Part shown: positions 18,373 through 27,451 of the stretch, piece after piece
Layout: each line of letters opens with the position of its first letter
Position numbering within the stretch: position 1 is the stretch's first letter
Origin: Sinomicrobium oceani
Lineage (GTDB): Bacteria > Bacteroidota > Bacteroidia > Flavobacteriales > Flavobacteriaceae
Assembly (NCBI RefSeq): GCF_900119185.1
Contig: NZ_FPJE01000008.1
Location: forward strand, 62,001-126,000
Length of the DNA stretch: 64,000 nt
Direction of reading: 5' to 3'
Notes under the pieces: model-generated
What the model was told of the DNA's origin: nothing
The model's input: the letters and a program-made list of their open reading frames with translations, nothing else
Databases searched by the model: none
Translations under genes and position numbers: made by a program

Positions 18373-19743
18373 ATGACAAAATATGGTTTATTCGGGTTAT
18401 CGGTGCTGTTCTGTATCGTATCTTCTCCTGCGCAAGGCAACGAGAAGTTAGCCGAAGAAGTTGATGCGCAAAAAATGGAGTGGTTTGCCGATGCAAAACT
18501 CGGAATTTTCATTCATTGGGGGATATATGCCGTAAACGGTGTAGACGAATCCTGGTCTTTCTATAATGGTAAAATAAGCCATAAAGATTATATGGATCAG
18601 CTGCGGGGCTTTACCGCTCAAAAGTACGATCCAGAATACTGGGCCGGACTGATCAGGGAGAGCGGTGCTCAATACGCGGTAATCACTTCCAGGCATCACG
18701 ATGGGATAGCCCTATGGGATACCCGGCAGGGAGGGTATACAACGGTTAAGGACACTCCTGCCCGTAGAGACCTGATCACTCCTTTTGTACAAGCACTCCG
18801 TAAAGAGGCTCTGAAGGTAGGTATATACTATTCGCTCTCTAACTGGTCGCATCCGGATTATAACGAATTTACCAGGGAAGAGAAACGCTATACACTGAAG
18901 GAGCAACCGGAGCGTTGGAAACGTTACCTGAACTACATGGACGGACAGATCGAAGAACTCGCGGCTTCTTATAACCCGGATCTCTGGTGGTTTGACGGTG
19001 ACTGGGAACACGCTGCAGAGGAGTGGGATGCCCCCGGAATCCGAAAGATGTTGTTGAACAAAAATCCGGAGACGATCATCAATTCCCGTTTACAGGGGTA
19101 TGGCGATTACAGCACTCCGGAACAGGGAGTTCCCGTATTCGGCCCTCCGGCTACCTACTGGGAGTTATGCCTTACGATGAACGGTAGCTGGGGCTATCAA
19201 CCCCTCGACACTACATATAAAACACCATACGAGGTGATCCGTATTTTTTCGGATATGATCAGTATGGGAGGAAATCTTCTGCTGGATATCGGCCCGAAAG
19301 CCAACGGGGAAATTCCGGAAGAGCAGGTTCATATCCTCAAAGAACTGGGGAGGTGGACACATAAATACGGTGAAGCCATTTACGGTACGCGAAAAGGAAT
19401 AGATCTGCATTATTTCTATGGGCCTACAACCTTGTCAAAGGATCGTAAAACTATTTTTCTTTTCGTACCGGGCCAATCACAACAAGATATCGTGCTCAAA
19501 GGTATCAAGAACAAGATAGATCGTATTACCATAGCAGGGAGCGGGGAGGAGCTGGAATATCACACCAAAGGGGCTATTGACTGGGCACATTACCCGGGAA
19601 TAACCTATATCAATCTTCCGGAAGCATTGACGGATGTGTATATGACCGTTTTGAAAGTAACACTCGACAGTCCCCTGGAGTTGTTTAACAAGTACGGTCC
19701 TCAACCCGATAAAAAAGAGGACGGATCCGCAGAGCAGGAGTGA
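18373..19743 (+). CDS. secreted alpha-L-fucosidase, GH29
   Basis: 456 residues with a signal peptide (hydrophobic 5-19, likely cleaved near SPAQG). The GH29 catalytic barrel is clear: WFADAKLGIFIHWGIYAV near 37-54, SRHHDG at 106-111 and NPDLWWFDGDW at 201-211 with the nucleophile Asp208. It releases L-fucose (or related 6-deoxy-galactose residues) from glycans in the periplasm or outside. It stands alone between the marR-fad and fadD genes and has no SusCD pair or sulfatase beside it, unlike a polysaccharide utilisation locus. The acid/base residue cannot be assigned with confidence. A long inverted repeat follows downstream. Confidence 0.92.
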   Translation: MTKYGLFGLSVLFCIVSSPAQGNEKLAEEVDAQKMEWFADAKLGIFIHWGIYAVNGVDESWSFYNGKISHKDYMDQLRGFTAQKYDPEYWAGLIRESGAQYAVITSRHHDGIALWDTRQGGYTTVKDTPARRDLITPFVQALRKEALKVGIYYSLSNWSHPDYNEFTREEKRYTLKEQPERWKRYLNYMDGQIEELAASYNPDLWWFDGDWEHAAEEWDAPGIRKMLLNKNPETIINSRLQGYGDYSTPEQGVPVFGPPATYWELCLTMNGSWGYQPLDTTYKTPYEVIRIFSDMISMGGNLLLDIGPKANGEIPEEQVHILKELGRWTHKYGEAIYGTRKGIDLHYFYGPTTLSKDRKTIFLFVPGQSQQDIVLKGIKNKIDRITIAGSGEELEYHTKGAIDWAHYPGITYINLPEALTDVYMTVLKVTLDSPLELFNKYGPQPDKKEDGSAEQE

Positions 19744-19756
19744 GGTATATAAAACA

Positions 19757-19900
19757 AAAGTCCTTAAAACTTTTGACAACTATCTCCGGTTTCGGTGCCA
19801 GGGGGTGATTTTGATTACGAAAAAACAACACTTATATCAGGAACATAACACCCTCCTGTTTCCGGCTGGGCAAATAGCATTTCAAATTTTTAAGGACTTT
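19757..19900. repeat. 144-bp element with terminal inverted repeats between convergent genes
   Basis: AAAGTCCTTAAAA (19757-19769) and TTTTAAGGACTTT (19888-19900) are 13-bp perfect inverted termini. The similarity continues imperfectly inward for roughly 50 bp (for example GGGGGTG on the left against CACCCTC on the right). It lies between the fucosidase and fadD stops. It may be a large bidirectional terminator or a MITE-like element. No target-site duplication is evident. Confidence 0.5.
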
Positions 19901-19920
19901 CTTTTTTGGAAGACAGACTT

Positions 19921-21711
19921 TTATTTTTCACTGTCCTGCTGGCGGTAGATCTTATCGTACAGCGCCTTGTATTTTTCTTTAATAATCTTTCTTTTCAGTT
20001 TGAGAGTAGGTGTTAATTCACCACCTTCTATAGACCATTCATCGGGTGTCAGTTCGAATTTTTTGATCTGTTCCCAGTGACCGAATTTTTCGTTATATCC
20101 TGCAATTTCTTCTTTAAATCTCGCTATAACATCCGGATTACCTGTGATCTCCTCATTGGTTTTGCCAATGTTCAGTCGTTTTCTGGAAGCCCATTCCCTG
20201 ACAAAATCGAAATTGGGCTGGATAAGCGCGGCAGGGAGTTTTTCACCTTCTCCGATGACCATAATGTGTTCTATAAAACGCGACTGCTTCATTTCATTTT
20301 CAATAATCTGGGGAGCAATGTATTTTCCGCCGGACGTTTTGAACATTTCCTTTTTGCGGTCGGTAATCTTCAGGAAACCTTCTGCGTCGACCTCTCCGAT
20401 ATCTCCGGTATGAAAATATCCGTCGGTCATAGTTGCTTCTGTTTTTTCCGGGTCTTTGTAGTATCCGATCATTACATTGGGACCTTTGCAAAGAATTTCA
20501 CCATCTCCGGCTATTTTAACTTCCACCCCCGGGATCATTTTACCTACCGTGCCAATTTTCCACCCCCGGTTTTTCTGACAATTCACCGCAATAACGGGTG
20601 ATGTTTCGGTGAGTCCGTAGCCTTCCATTACCGGAATATCCGCTGCTGCGAATATACGGCTCAGGCGGGGCTGTAGGGCTGCACTTCCGGATACCATAAC
20701 ATTCAGTTGTCCGCCAAGACCTTCCTGCCATTTACTGAATATTAGTTTTCGGGCCATACCGAGCTGAAATTCATACCACCAGCCGTTGGCTCCGTAGGGT
20801 TCGAATTTTTCACCGAGCTCCAGGGCCCAGAAGAACAGTTTTTTCTTGATCCCCGTGAGTTCAGCTCCTTTGGCGTAAATCTTATCATAAACCTTTTCAA
20901 GGAGTCTGGGCACCACGGTCATAACATTCGGTTTTACCTCTTTCAGGTTATCACTCATCTTATCGATAGACTCTGCAAAAAAGATGGATATTCCATAATA
21001 TTGATAGAGGTAAACGACCATTCTTTCGAAGATATGGCAAATGGGCAGAAAGCTCAGTGCCCTGGAGTCGCCTGCATTCAGCGGAACACGTTCTGCGCTT
21101 CCCAATACGTTCGATACGATATTATGATGGGATAGCATCACCCCTTTAGGTCTGCCTGTGGTTCCGGAGGTATAAATCAGTGTAGCAAGATCATCTGCTT
21201 TTATGGCCTGTTTCCTACGGTCTACTTCCTGCTGATTGGTCTGGTCTTTTCCGGCTTCGAGAATTTCTGTCCAGTGTTTTACCCCTTCGAGCCGGTCAAA
21301 GGAATATATTTCGACCAATGACGGGACTTTGGCTTTTATGGCGTTGACTTTGGCCAGGACTTCCGCATCCGATACAAAACAGTACCTGGATTCGGAGTGA
21401 TTAAGCACATACTCATAATCTTCCTCTGAAATCGTAGGATATATCGGAACGGTCTGTGCACCGGTCTGTAAAACGCCGATATCCATGATATGCCATTCTG
21501 TTCTGTTGGATGAGGATATAATAGCTACTTTGTCATTGATCTGAATTCCCGAACGCAATAATCCCCTGCTTATGGCATTGGCCCGGTCTACATATGTCTT
21601 ACTTGACGTTTCCTGCCAGACTCCGTCCTGCTTGGTAACCAGGGCATCTTTGAGGTTGTATTTCTCAAGTTGGTAATACGGTATATCAAATATACGTTTA
21701 ACATCTGTCAT
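19921..21711 (-). CDS. fadD: long-chain fatty acid-CoA ligase
   Basis: 596 residues of the AMP-binding superfamily. It activates fatty acids with ATP and CoA. The P-loop TLIYTSGTTGRPKGVMLSH (near 180-198), EGYGLTETSP and YFHTGDIGEVDAEGFLKITDRKKEMFKTSGGKYIAP, with the Asp, Arg and Lys of the adenylation site, are all present. The form resembles the peripheral-membrane long-chain ligases of the FAA1/ACSL type. It is on the same strand as the fad operon but separated from it by the fucosidase, so it is a separate transcript. It should feed acyl-CoA to fadE-fadN-fadA. Confidence 0.94.
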   Translation of the reverse strand: MTDVKRIFDIPYYQLEKYNLKDALVTKQDGVWQETSSKTYVDRANAISRGLLRSGIQINDKVAIISSSNRTEWHIMDIGVLQTGAQTVPIYPTISEEDYEYVLNHSESRYCFVSDAEVLAKVNAIKAKVPSLVEIYSFDRLEGVKHWTEILEAGKDQTNQQEVDRRKQAIKADDLATLIYTSGTTGRPKGVMLSHHNIVSNVLGSAERVPLNAGDSRALSFLPICHIFERMVVYLYQYYGISIFFAESIDKMSDNLKEVKPNVMTVVPRLLEKVYDKIYAKGAELTGIKKKLFFWALELGEKFEPYGANGWWYEFQLGMARKLIFSKWQEGLGGQLNVMVSGSAALQPRLSRIFAAADIPVMEGYGLTETSPVIAVNCQKNRGWKIGTVGKMIPGVEVKIAGDGEILCKGPNVMIGYYKDPEKTEATMTDGYFHTGDIGEVDAEGFLKITDRKKEMFKTSGGKYIAPQIIENEMKQSRFIEHIMVIGEGEKLPAALIQPNFDFVREWASRKRLNIGKTNEEITGNPDVIARFKEEIAGYNEKFGHWEQIKKFELTPDEWSIEGGELTPTLKLKRKIIKEKYKALYDKIYRQQDSEK

Positions 21712-21899
21712 CTTCTGTGGTTTTAGTGTCCCGTCTTATCTTAAAAATAAATAAAATTATAGACATAATGAATGCAAAATAGGAAAATTGTCGATATAAA
21801 TCAATGAGGTTGCTAAAAAAAAGTACGGATCATTATCAACTTTATAACACCCTGTTTCCAGATTACTGAAGGCTAATTCTCAGACCGGATCTTTTTCAG

Positions 21900-21907
21900 T
21901 AAATTTG
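21900..21907 (+). promoter_or_regulatory. -7 box of the D-TA family gene
   Basis: TAAATTTG, 20 bp before the ATG at 21928, matches TAnnTTTG. The transcript would have a very short leader. The -33 element is unclear. Confidence 0.5.
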
Positions 21908-21927
21908 GGATTCTAAAACGGTATTGT

Positions 21928-23040
21928 ATGCAAGCAGACTGGTACTCCGTAGCCGGTATCGATCACATAGACTCTCCGGGTGTTGTATTGTATACCGATC
22001 GGATGGAGCATAATCTCGAGGAAATGATCCGAATGGTCGGGGGTGATGTGCGTAGATTACGTCCTCATCTCAAAACAAACAAAATGCCCGGGGTCGTAAA
22101 GAGAATGATAGGGAAGGGGCTCAGCAATTTTAAAACGTCGACCATAGCCGAGGCCGAAATGGCGGCGGCCTCGGGTGCGGGAAGTGTCCTGATTGCCCAT
22201 CAGCTTACGGGACCTAAAATCGCTCGCTTCTCCGCGTTGTCTTCCCGTTTTCCGGAAACGTCGTTTTATACGATTATCGATAACGAACATACCTTACGGC
22301 TGTGGGAACAGGAGGCCGTGAGAAACCGAAGTAATATCGCAGTATATATCGATGTCAATAACGGCATGAATCGTTCCGGTATAGAGCCCGGCCCGGAACT
22401 GGAGTTATTGGCCCGGAAAGTGTTACAGTCGGGAGTATTGGAATTAAAAGGGTTGCATGTCTATGACGGGCACCACCGTGATGCGGATTACGAGCGGCGA
22501 AAGAAGAAACTCGAAGCCGGGTTTTCCCCGCTTGAAGCAACTATCCATACACTGAAGAAAGATTGCCCGCAACTCGAAATCATTTCCGGAGGAACTCCGG
22601 CTTTTACCACACATGCACTTCATAAAGACCGGGTATGCAGTCCGGGAACCTGTGTGTTCTGGGATTGGGGATACGGCGAAAAACTGCCGGAACAAAAATT
22701 CAAACATGCCGTACTCCTGGTCACCCGGGTCATTTCCAAGCCTGCAAAAGGTCTGGTCACCATAGATCTCGGTCATAAAGCAGTGGCTTCGGAAAATCCC
22801 GTAGACCAACGGATAAAATTCCTGAACCTGGACCGTTACGAATTGCTTTCACAAAGTGAAGAACACGGGGTATTGCGTGTCGACGATCCGGAGAGGCTCC
22901 AAATAGGAGATGTATTATACGGGGTGCCTTATCATATATGCCCTACCATAAACCTGTATGATGAAATCACTGTCACGGAGGAAGGGGAAAAAACGGAGGT
23001 ATGGGAAATCACAGCCAGGAAACGTCGTATAACGGTCTGA
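21928..23040 (+). CDS. D-TA family PLP enzyme (D-threonine aldolase / D-serine dehydratase-like)
   Basis: 370 residues with an alanine-racemase-like N-terminal barrel: SPGVVLYTDRMEHNL opens the domain, and RPHLKTNK places the PLP Lys at residue 49. VYIDVNNGMNRSGI and GLHVYDGHHRD follow. The C-terminal D-serine dehydratase-like beta domain includes VTIDLGHKAVASENP, where the family binds a divalent metal. Members cleave D-threonine or D-allo-threonine to glycine and acetaldehyde, or dehydrate D-serine or 3-hydroxy-D-aspartate. The exact substrate cannot be told from sequence. Single gene with its own promoter. Confidence 0.85.
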   Translation: MQADWYSVAGIDHIDSPGVVLYTDRMEHNLEEMIRMVGGDVRRLRPHLKTNKMPGVVKRMIGKGLSNFKTSTIAEAEMAAASGAGSVLIAHQLTGPKIARFSALSSRFPETSFYTIIDNEHTLRLWEQEAVRNRSNIAVYIDVNNGMNRSGIEPGPELELLARKVLQSGVLELKGLHVYDGHHRDADYERRKKKLEAGFSPLEATIHTLKKDCPQLEIISGGTPAFTTHALHKDRVCSPGTCVFWDWGYGEKLPEQKFKHAVLLVTRVISKPAKGLVTIDLGHKAVASENPVDQRIKFLNLDRYELLSQSEEHGVLRVDDPERLQIGDVLYGVPYHICPTINLYDEITVTEEGEKTEVWEITARKRRITV

Positions 23041-23106
23041 TTTTTCCAAAATCATTTCCCGGAGGTGAAATATGATCAAAATCAGGAAATTATCGGGGAT
23101 TTTCCC

Positions 23107-23135
23107 TTGGAGAAACTTCAGAAATATTACCTTTG
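23107..23135 (+). promoter_or_regulatory. promoter of the FKBP gene
   Basis: TTG at 23107-23109 and TACCTTTG at 23128-23135, 21 bp start to start, form a good sigma-ABfr promoter 36 bp before the ATG at 23171. Confidence 0.65.
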
Positions 23136-23170
23136 TAGTTAAATGATTATAAATCAGATATATTTTATTT

Positions 23171-23602
23171 ATGAGTAAAGTAAAAGCAAACGACACGGTA
23201 CGAGTGCATTACACGGGAAAACTGAACGACGGACAGGTATTCGACAGCTCTCTGGAGCGGGAACCCCTCGAAGTAGAACTCGGTCAGGGTAGTCTTATTC
23301 CCGGTTTTGAGAAAGGCCTGATAGATATGGAAGTGAGCGAGAAGAAAACAGTGACTATTCCCAAGGAAGAAGCTTATGGCGAAGTACGTGAAGAACTTTT
23401 TCATGCTATAAAGAAGGAAGAACTTCCTCCGAATATTACTCCTGAAGTAGGGATGGGACTCGTTGCTAAAAATCCTGACGGCTCCGAATACCAGCTTCGT
23501 GTAGCCCAAGTAGAAGATGATCATGTCGTACTCGACGGAAATCATCCGCTCGCAGGACAGGATCTTACTTTTGATCTTGAATTGGTTGAGATAAAGTCAT
23601 AA
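23171..23602 (+). CDS. FKBP-type peptidyl-prolyl isomerase (SlyD-like)
   Basis: 143 residues without a signal peptide. VRVHYTGKLNDGQVFDSS is the classical FKBP start, GSLIPGFEKGLIDMEVSEKKTVTIPKEEAYGE the core. An insert-in-flap domain (about 70-120) and the return strand LTFDLELVEI show the SlyD architecture of a cytoplasmic folding isomerase and chaperone. The His-rich metal-binding tail of E. coli SlyD is absent. Own promoter and a strong terminator after it indicate a single-gene unit. Confidence 0.92.
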   Translation: MSKVKANDTVRVHYTGKLNDGQVFDSSLEREPLEVELGQGSLIPGFEKGLIDMEVSEKKTVTIPKEEAYGEVREELFHAIKKEELPPNITPEVGMGLVAKNPDGSEYQLRVAQVEDDHVVLDGNHPLAGQDLTFDLELVEIKS

Positions 23603-23657
23603 TTTTAAACATAATACAGGTGTTTTTCTAAACAAATACTTTAGTGTGAAATGTATT

Positions 23658-23695
23658 AAAAATCCCCCGTATCTTTATGATTCCGGGGGATTTTT
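23658..23695. terminator. bidirectional terminator between FKBP and the small DUF4249-linked gene
   Basis: Perfect stem AAAAATCCCCCG / CGGGGGATTTTT with a 14-nt loop. The A and T runs at the two sides make it work for both the FKBP gene and the convergent minus-strand locus ending at 23703. Confidence 0.9.
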
Positions 23696-23702
23696 AATTG
23701 GG

Positions 23703-23972
23703 TTAACCTTCCAGCAACTCACAATATATCCCGAGATCTTTTACTATTTCGGTAATTTTGAGCACATCTACATCCCGGGCTTCGATACGGAGGATACGGT
23801 CCTGGTCTTCCAGGTCGAAATTGATAGATGCATTCGGGAAATACTCAGACAGCACCAGTACACAAATATCCGCAGGTACGGTATTGGTGATATCGGTCCG
23901 GAAGATTTCTACATGCGATGAAAAACTACTATTCGGAATCATGGGGTTTATGGTGTTGTCATACCTTGTCAT
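23703..23972 (-). CDS. small conserved protein, function unknown
   Basis: 89 residues, no signal peptide or membrane segment. The body has the pattern VEIFRTDITNT...FPNASINFDLEDQDRILRIEA and ends LGIYCELLEG. I recall similar 70-90-residue flavobacterial proteins with the INFDLED-DRILR core, which look like a ferredoxin-like/HMA fold without the metal-binding CxxC. The ATG shares an ATGA overlap with the stop of the DUF4249 gene, so it is translationally coupled. An inner start at MIPNSSFSSH would give 79 residues. The gene ends 8 bp from the shared terminator. Real gene likely; function unknown. Confidence 0.65.
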   Translation of the reverse strand: MTRYDNTINPMIPNSSFSSHVEIFRTDITNTVPADICVLVLSEYFPNASINFDLEDQDRILRIEARDVDVLKITEIVKDLGIYCELLEG

Positions 23973-24778
23973 TCTATGGTCACGGATATGATTTCTGCCT
24001 GTGACAGCCGAAAAAATCCGTAAGGATAATCCTGTTCGTCTGCCTGGTTACGGATATTCCCCCTGATATTGGCTGCGGGCACGGAAAACGAATTGCCATC
24101 CGAAGCGTCAATAACCAGGGACATATAATTATAAAAACGTTCGGATATTCCGGAAAACCTGATGTTTACCACATCGCCGGTTTTCATGTCTTCATGACTG
24201 AAATTTTCGAACATCCGGTTTCCCTGTGTAAAAGAGTCATCACTTACATCATATTCCGAAGTAGCGAGAAAACTGACATCAAACCGGGTCAGGTAATAAT
24301 TATCTGCTTCGGGATCGTCCTGGTAGTAGAATTTCACCTCCTTTTCGTCTCCCAGAAAACCACCTTCTTCATTCTGCTCTACGGAAGATATCTCCGGAAC
24401 ACTTATCATACGTTCAGTGGCCTCGTACGTTATTCCGTCTGCAATAACGGTAAGTCTGTACTCTTCACCTATTACGGGAATAAAGTTGTTGCAGACATAA
24501 TTTCCCGTGCCTGGAGTTTCTACAAAATCAAAAACCTGTTCTTCCCCGTTGGTCATATATACCGTAGCACCTGATACCACAGGAATTTCCGTATCGTAAT
24601 AACCGGTGGTCGTGCTGAGTTTTATAACCTGTTCACTACCCGAAGTTCCTTTTACCCATGTTATCCCGGCATCTATGACCAATCGGGGATCTGCCGTGTC
24701 GAGATCGGCCTTGATCGTGTCTTCGCAAGACATTAACAGTATGGAAATTATAAGTATGGAAAATAAAAAACGTTTCAT
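23969..24778 (-). CDS. DUF4249 surface lipoprotein
   Basis: 269 residues. A lipoprotein signal peptide ends in LLMSCED, with the lipidated Cys18. The body, a beta-rich DUF4249 domain, includes a DTADPRLVIDAGITW opening. In Bacteroidota these proteins are coded directly after TonB receptors, in the position that SusD has in SusCD pairs, and are taken to be cell-surface ligand partners. Here it begins 4 bp after the receptor stop and overlaps the next small gene by 4 bp. Ligand unknown. Confidence 0.85.
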   Translation of the reverse strand: MKRFLFSILIISILLMSCEDTIKADLDTADPRLVIDAGITWVKGTSGSEQVIKLSTTTGYYDTEIPVVSGATVYMTNGEEQVFDFVETPGTGNYVCNNFIPVIGEEYRLTVIADGITYEATERMISVPEISSVEQNEEGGFLGDEKEVKFYYQDDPEADNYYLTRFDVSFLATSEYDVSDDSFTQGNRMFENFSHEDMKTGDVVNIRFSGISERFYNYMSLVIDASDGNSFSVPAANIRGNIRNQADEQDYPYGFFRLSQAEIISVTIE

Positions 24779-24782
24779 CTTC

Positions 24783-27410
24783 TTAAAATTTAAAATTATA
24801 AGTTACACTGGGAATAATGCCGAAAATAGAAAGTCTGATCGCTTCATTTGCTCCCGTATCTTCATTGCTTCTGAAACTGATAGACGCGGCGTTTTTACGG
24901 CTGTAGAGGTTATAGATACCAAATACCCATTCGCCCTGCCATCCTTTTTTCTTATAGGGCTTAGGGACGTATGTAGCTGAAACATCGAGGTGGTGATAAG
25001 CCGGTAACCGGTCTTCATTACGGGAGACGTAATTCGGGACACTGATACCGTCTATTTCATATCGCCCTTTGGGAAAGGTTACAGGCTGCCCGGTCTGATA
25101 GGTGAAATTGGCTCCGAAAGACCATTTTTTGTTCAGTTCATAGCCCCCGGTTATGGTGAGGTTATGCAGTTTATCATAGGCAGAAAGGTACCAGTCTCCG
25201 TTATTGATCCCCGTTTCTTCCGGGGTCCTGCCCGGCGTTTGCTGTTCGGCCCGCGAAAGGGTGTAAGCTATCCACCCTGTAAGTTTTCCGGTATTTTTCC
25301 GGAGGAGGAATTCAAGCCCGTAAGAGCGGGCCTTTCCATTGAGTATTTCCCTTTCGATATTATTGTTTCCGATAAGATCGGCATTATCGATATAATCAAT
25401 ACGGTTTTTTACTTTTTTATAGAAAACTTCTGTTTCGATGGTATAGGCGTTGTCTTTAAAGTTCCGGAAATATCCCAGGGCTACCTGGTCCAGTATCTGC
25501 GGCTTGATATAAGGTCCGCTCGGAGTCCATACATTAACCGGTGTAGGGGACTGGGTGTTGGACAACAGGTGCAGGTACTGCGACATCCTGTTGTAGCTCG
25601 CTTTCACCGAGCTATTATCATTAATAGCGTAAGAAAGCCCTGCCCGGGGCTCCAAATTGTCAAAGCCCGAAATTTTATCACCACTGCCATAGGTCCTGCT
25701 TCCTGTTTGTTTTCCTTCTTCATAAATACCGAAATCGGGATTGTAGACCAACGGCAGCCCGTTTTCATATATACTGATTTCTTCCTTGCCATAACGCTGG
25801 AACATACTGTAACGCAATCCGTAAGTAAGTGCCAGTTTATCTGATAATGTATGTTCTGCGTCGATATAAAAAGAAGGCTCTATGGCATATTTTCTGTCCA
25901 GTTGCCTGTAGTTGAAACTGGAGCTTTCCGCATTAGGGCTCAGTGTTCCCGGGTTAAAGTCGTAATATATGGCATTGGCCCCGTATTGCAGGGTAAAACG
26001 GTCGGAAACATAATATTTCATATCGTATTTAAGGCTGTAGGTTTCAATATTACTGTTCCATTCGAAGTCAAAGAAAGACAGGTCCAGACCAAAACGATAA
26101 TCGCTGTATATGACCGACAGGTCGGAAAGGAGGTTTTCCGAAAACCGATGGTTCCACCGCAGATTGAACATGGCATTGCCATACGAACTGGAAAAGCTGT
26201 TGCTGATATCAAAGACATCCCGGCCGAAATACCCGGACAGGAAAATGGAATTATTATCGTTGAGGCGATAGCTGATTTTGGTATTCAGATCATAAAAATA
26301 TCCGGAGTTATCATTGTCGGACAGCTTGAGGAACAAATGGGCATACGAACTTCTTCCTGCTACGATAAAAGACCCTTTTCCGTTGGCAAAAGGCCCTTCG
26401 GCCATCAGGCGGCTCGAAATAGCCCCGATGCCTCCGTTCATGTGAAATTCTTCGGAATTACCGGTTTTTTGATGTACGTCGAGAACGGACGATACCCTGC
26501 CACCGAACCTGGCGGGAATACCGCCCTTGTACAATTCCATATCCTGTACGACATCGGGATTAAAAACAGAGAAGAAACCAAAAAGATGGGAATCCCCGAA
26601 TACAGGAGAACCATCGAGCAGGATAAGGTTCTGATCGGCAGCCCCACCTCTTACATTAAAGCCCGAAGAGGCTTCTCCGGCATTGGTAATACCGGGGAGC
26701 TGCATAAGCGATTTCAGCGGATCGCTTTCACCGAGTACTACGGGAATACGTTTTATCTCTTCGGAACTCAGGCGACTGACACTCATCTGTGGTTTTTTGA
26801 TTTCCGCAATATTCCTGTTTCGGGTAACGACAACCTCATCGAGTAATGCCGTGTTGGGATCGAGGGTTACGGACAAAACACTTCCGTCTGCCAGGATATT
26901 ACGGGTAATATAACCGAGATAAGACACCGAAATAACGGCATCCGGCCGGGAAGGTATCAGCGTAAAATAACCATCGAAATCACTTACAACTCCATTGTTT
27001 GTCCCTTTTTCGATAATGTTGGCCTGTGGCAGGGGATCGCCGTTTTCATCGAGTACCTGTCCGCGGATTTCAGGCAGCGTATCCCGTTTCTGTTGTTTAC
27101 GGACATAAATAACACCGTTTTTGTCCTGAAAATAAAGATGGTGTTTCTTCTGAAGTAATCTTAGTAAACCCGAAAGCGTATATTCTCCCTGGGTTATACC
27201 GGTTTGCCGGATATGATCGATATCGTCGTTATTATACGCAAACGAATACGATGTTTGTTCCTGTACCTGTTGAAGTACGGCTTTTAGGCTCCCCGGAGAT
27301 AACGTTATTTTCGTATCCGGGAAACGGGTGGAATGCTGGGCTGTCAGAAGGTTTATACCACAGCAGGCCATGATCAAAAAGTAAATGACTTGTCTGGAAA
27401 TCAGATTCAT
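24783..27410 (-). CDS. TonB-dependent outer-membrane receptor with STN signalling domain
   Basis: 875 residues. Signal peptide (1-24), then an STN (secretin/TonB short) domain about 30-105 (LKAVLQQVQEQTSYSFAYNNDDI), a carboxypeptidase-like regulatory beta-sandwich about 115-195 (IRGQVLDENGDPLPQANIIEKGTNNGVVSDFDGYF), the plug about 210-330 (GGAADQNLILLDGSPVF) and a beta-barrel ending in YNFKF, a usual C-terminal aromatic end. The STN domain is the part that touches FecR in surface signalling, and sigma and FecR genes lie upstream in the same direction. It imports an unknown substrate with a DUF4249 partner; a siderophore, peptide or glycan are all possible. Confidence 0.93.
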   Translation of the reverse strand: MNLISRQVIYFLIMACCGINLLTAQHSTRFPDTKITLSPGSLKAVLQQVQEQTSYSFAYNNDDIDHIRQTGITQGEYTLSGLLRLLQKKHHLYFQDKNGVIYVRKQQKRDTLPEIRGQVLDENGDPLPQANIIEKGTNNGVVSDFDGYFTLIPSRPDAVISVSYLGYITRNILADGSVLSVTLDPNTALLDEVVVTRNRNIAEIKKPQMSVSRLSSEEIKRIPVVLGESDPLKSLMQLPGITNAGEASSGFNVRGGAADQNLILLDGSPVFGDSHLFGFFSVFNPDVVQDMELYKGGIPARFGGRVSSVLDVHQKTGNSEEFHMNGGIGAISSRLMAEGPFANGKGSFIVAGRSSYAHLFLKLSDNDNSGYFYDLNTKISYRLNDNNSIFLSGYFGRDVFDISNSFSSSYGNAMFNLRWNHRFSENLLSDLSVIYSDYRFGLDLSFFDFEWNSNIETYSLKYDMKYYVSDRFTLQYGANAIYYDFNPGTLSPNAESSSFNYRQLDRKYAIEPSFYIDAEHTLSDKLALTYGLRYSMFQRYGKEEISIYENGLPLVYNPDFGIYEEGKQTGSRTYGSGDKISGFDNLEPRAGLSYAINDNSSVKASYNRMSQYLHLLSNTQSPTPVNVWTPSGPYIKPQILDQVALGYFRNFKDNAYTIETEVFYKKVKNRIDYIDNADLIGNNNIEREILNGKARSYGLEFLLRKNTGKLTGWIAYTLSRAEQQTPGRTPEETGINNGDWYLSAYDKLHNLTITGGYELNKKWSFGANFTYQTGQPVTFPKGRYEIDGISVPNYVSRNEDRLPAYHHLDVSATYVPKPYKKKGWQGEWVFGIYNLYSRKNAASISFRSNEDTGANEAIRLSIFGIIPSVTYNFKF

Positions 27411-27451
27411 AAACAGATCTGTTTTAATATTAATATTTAAGTGGGATGATA

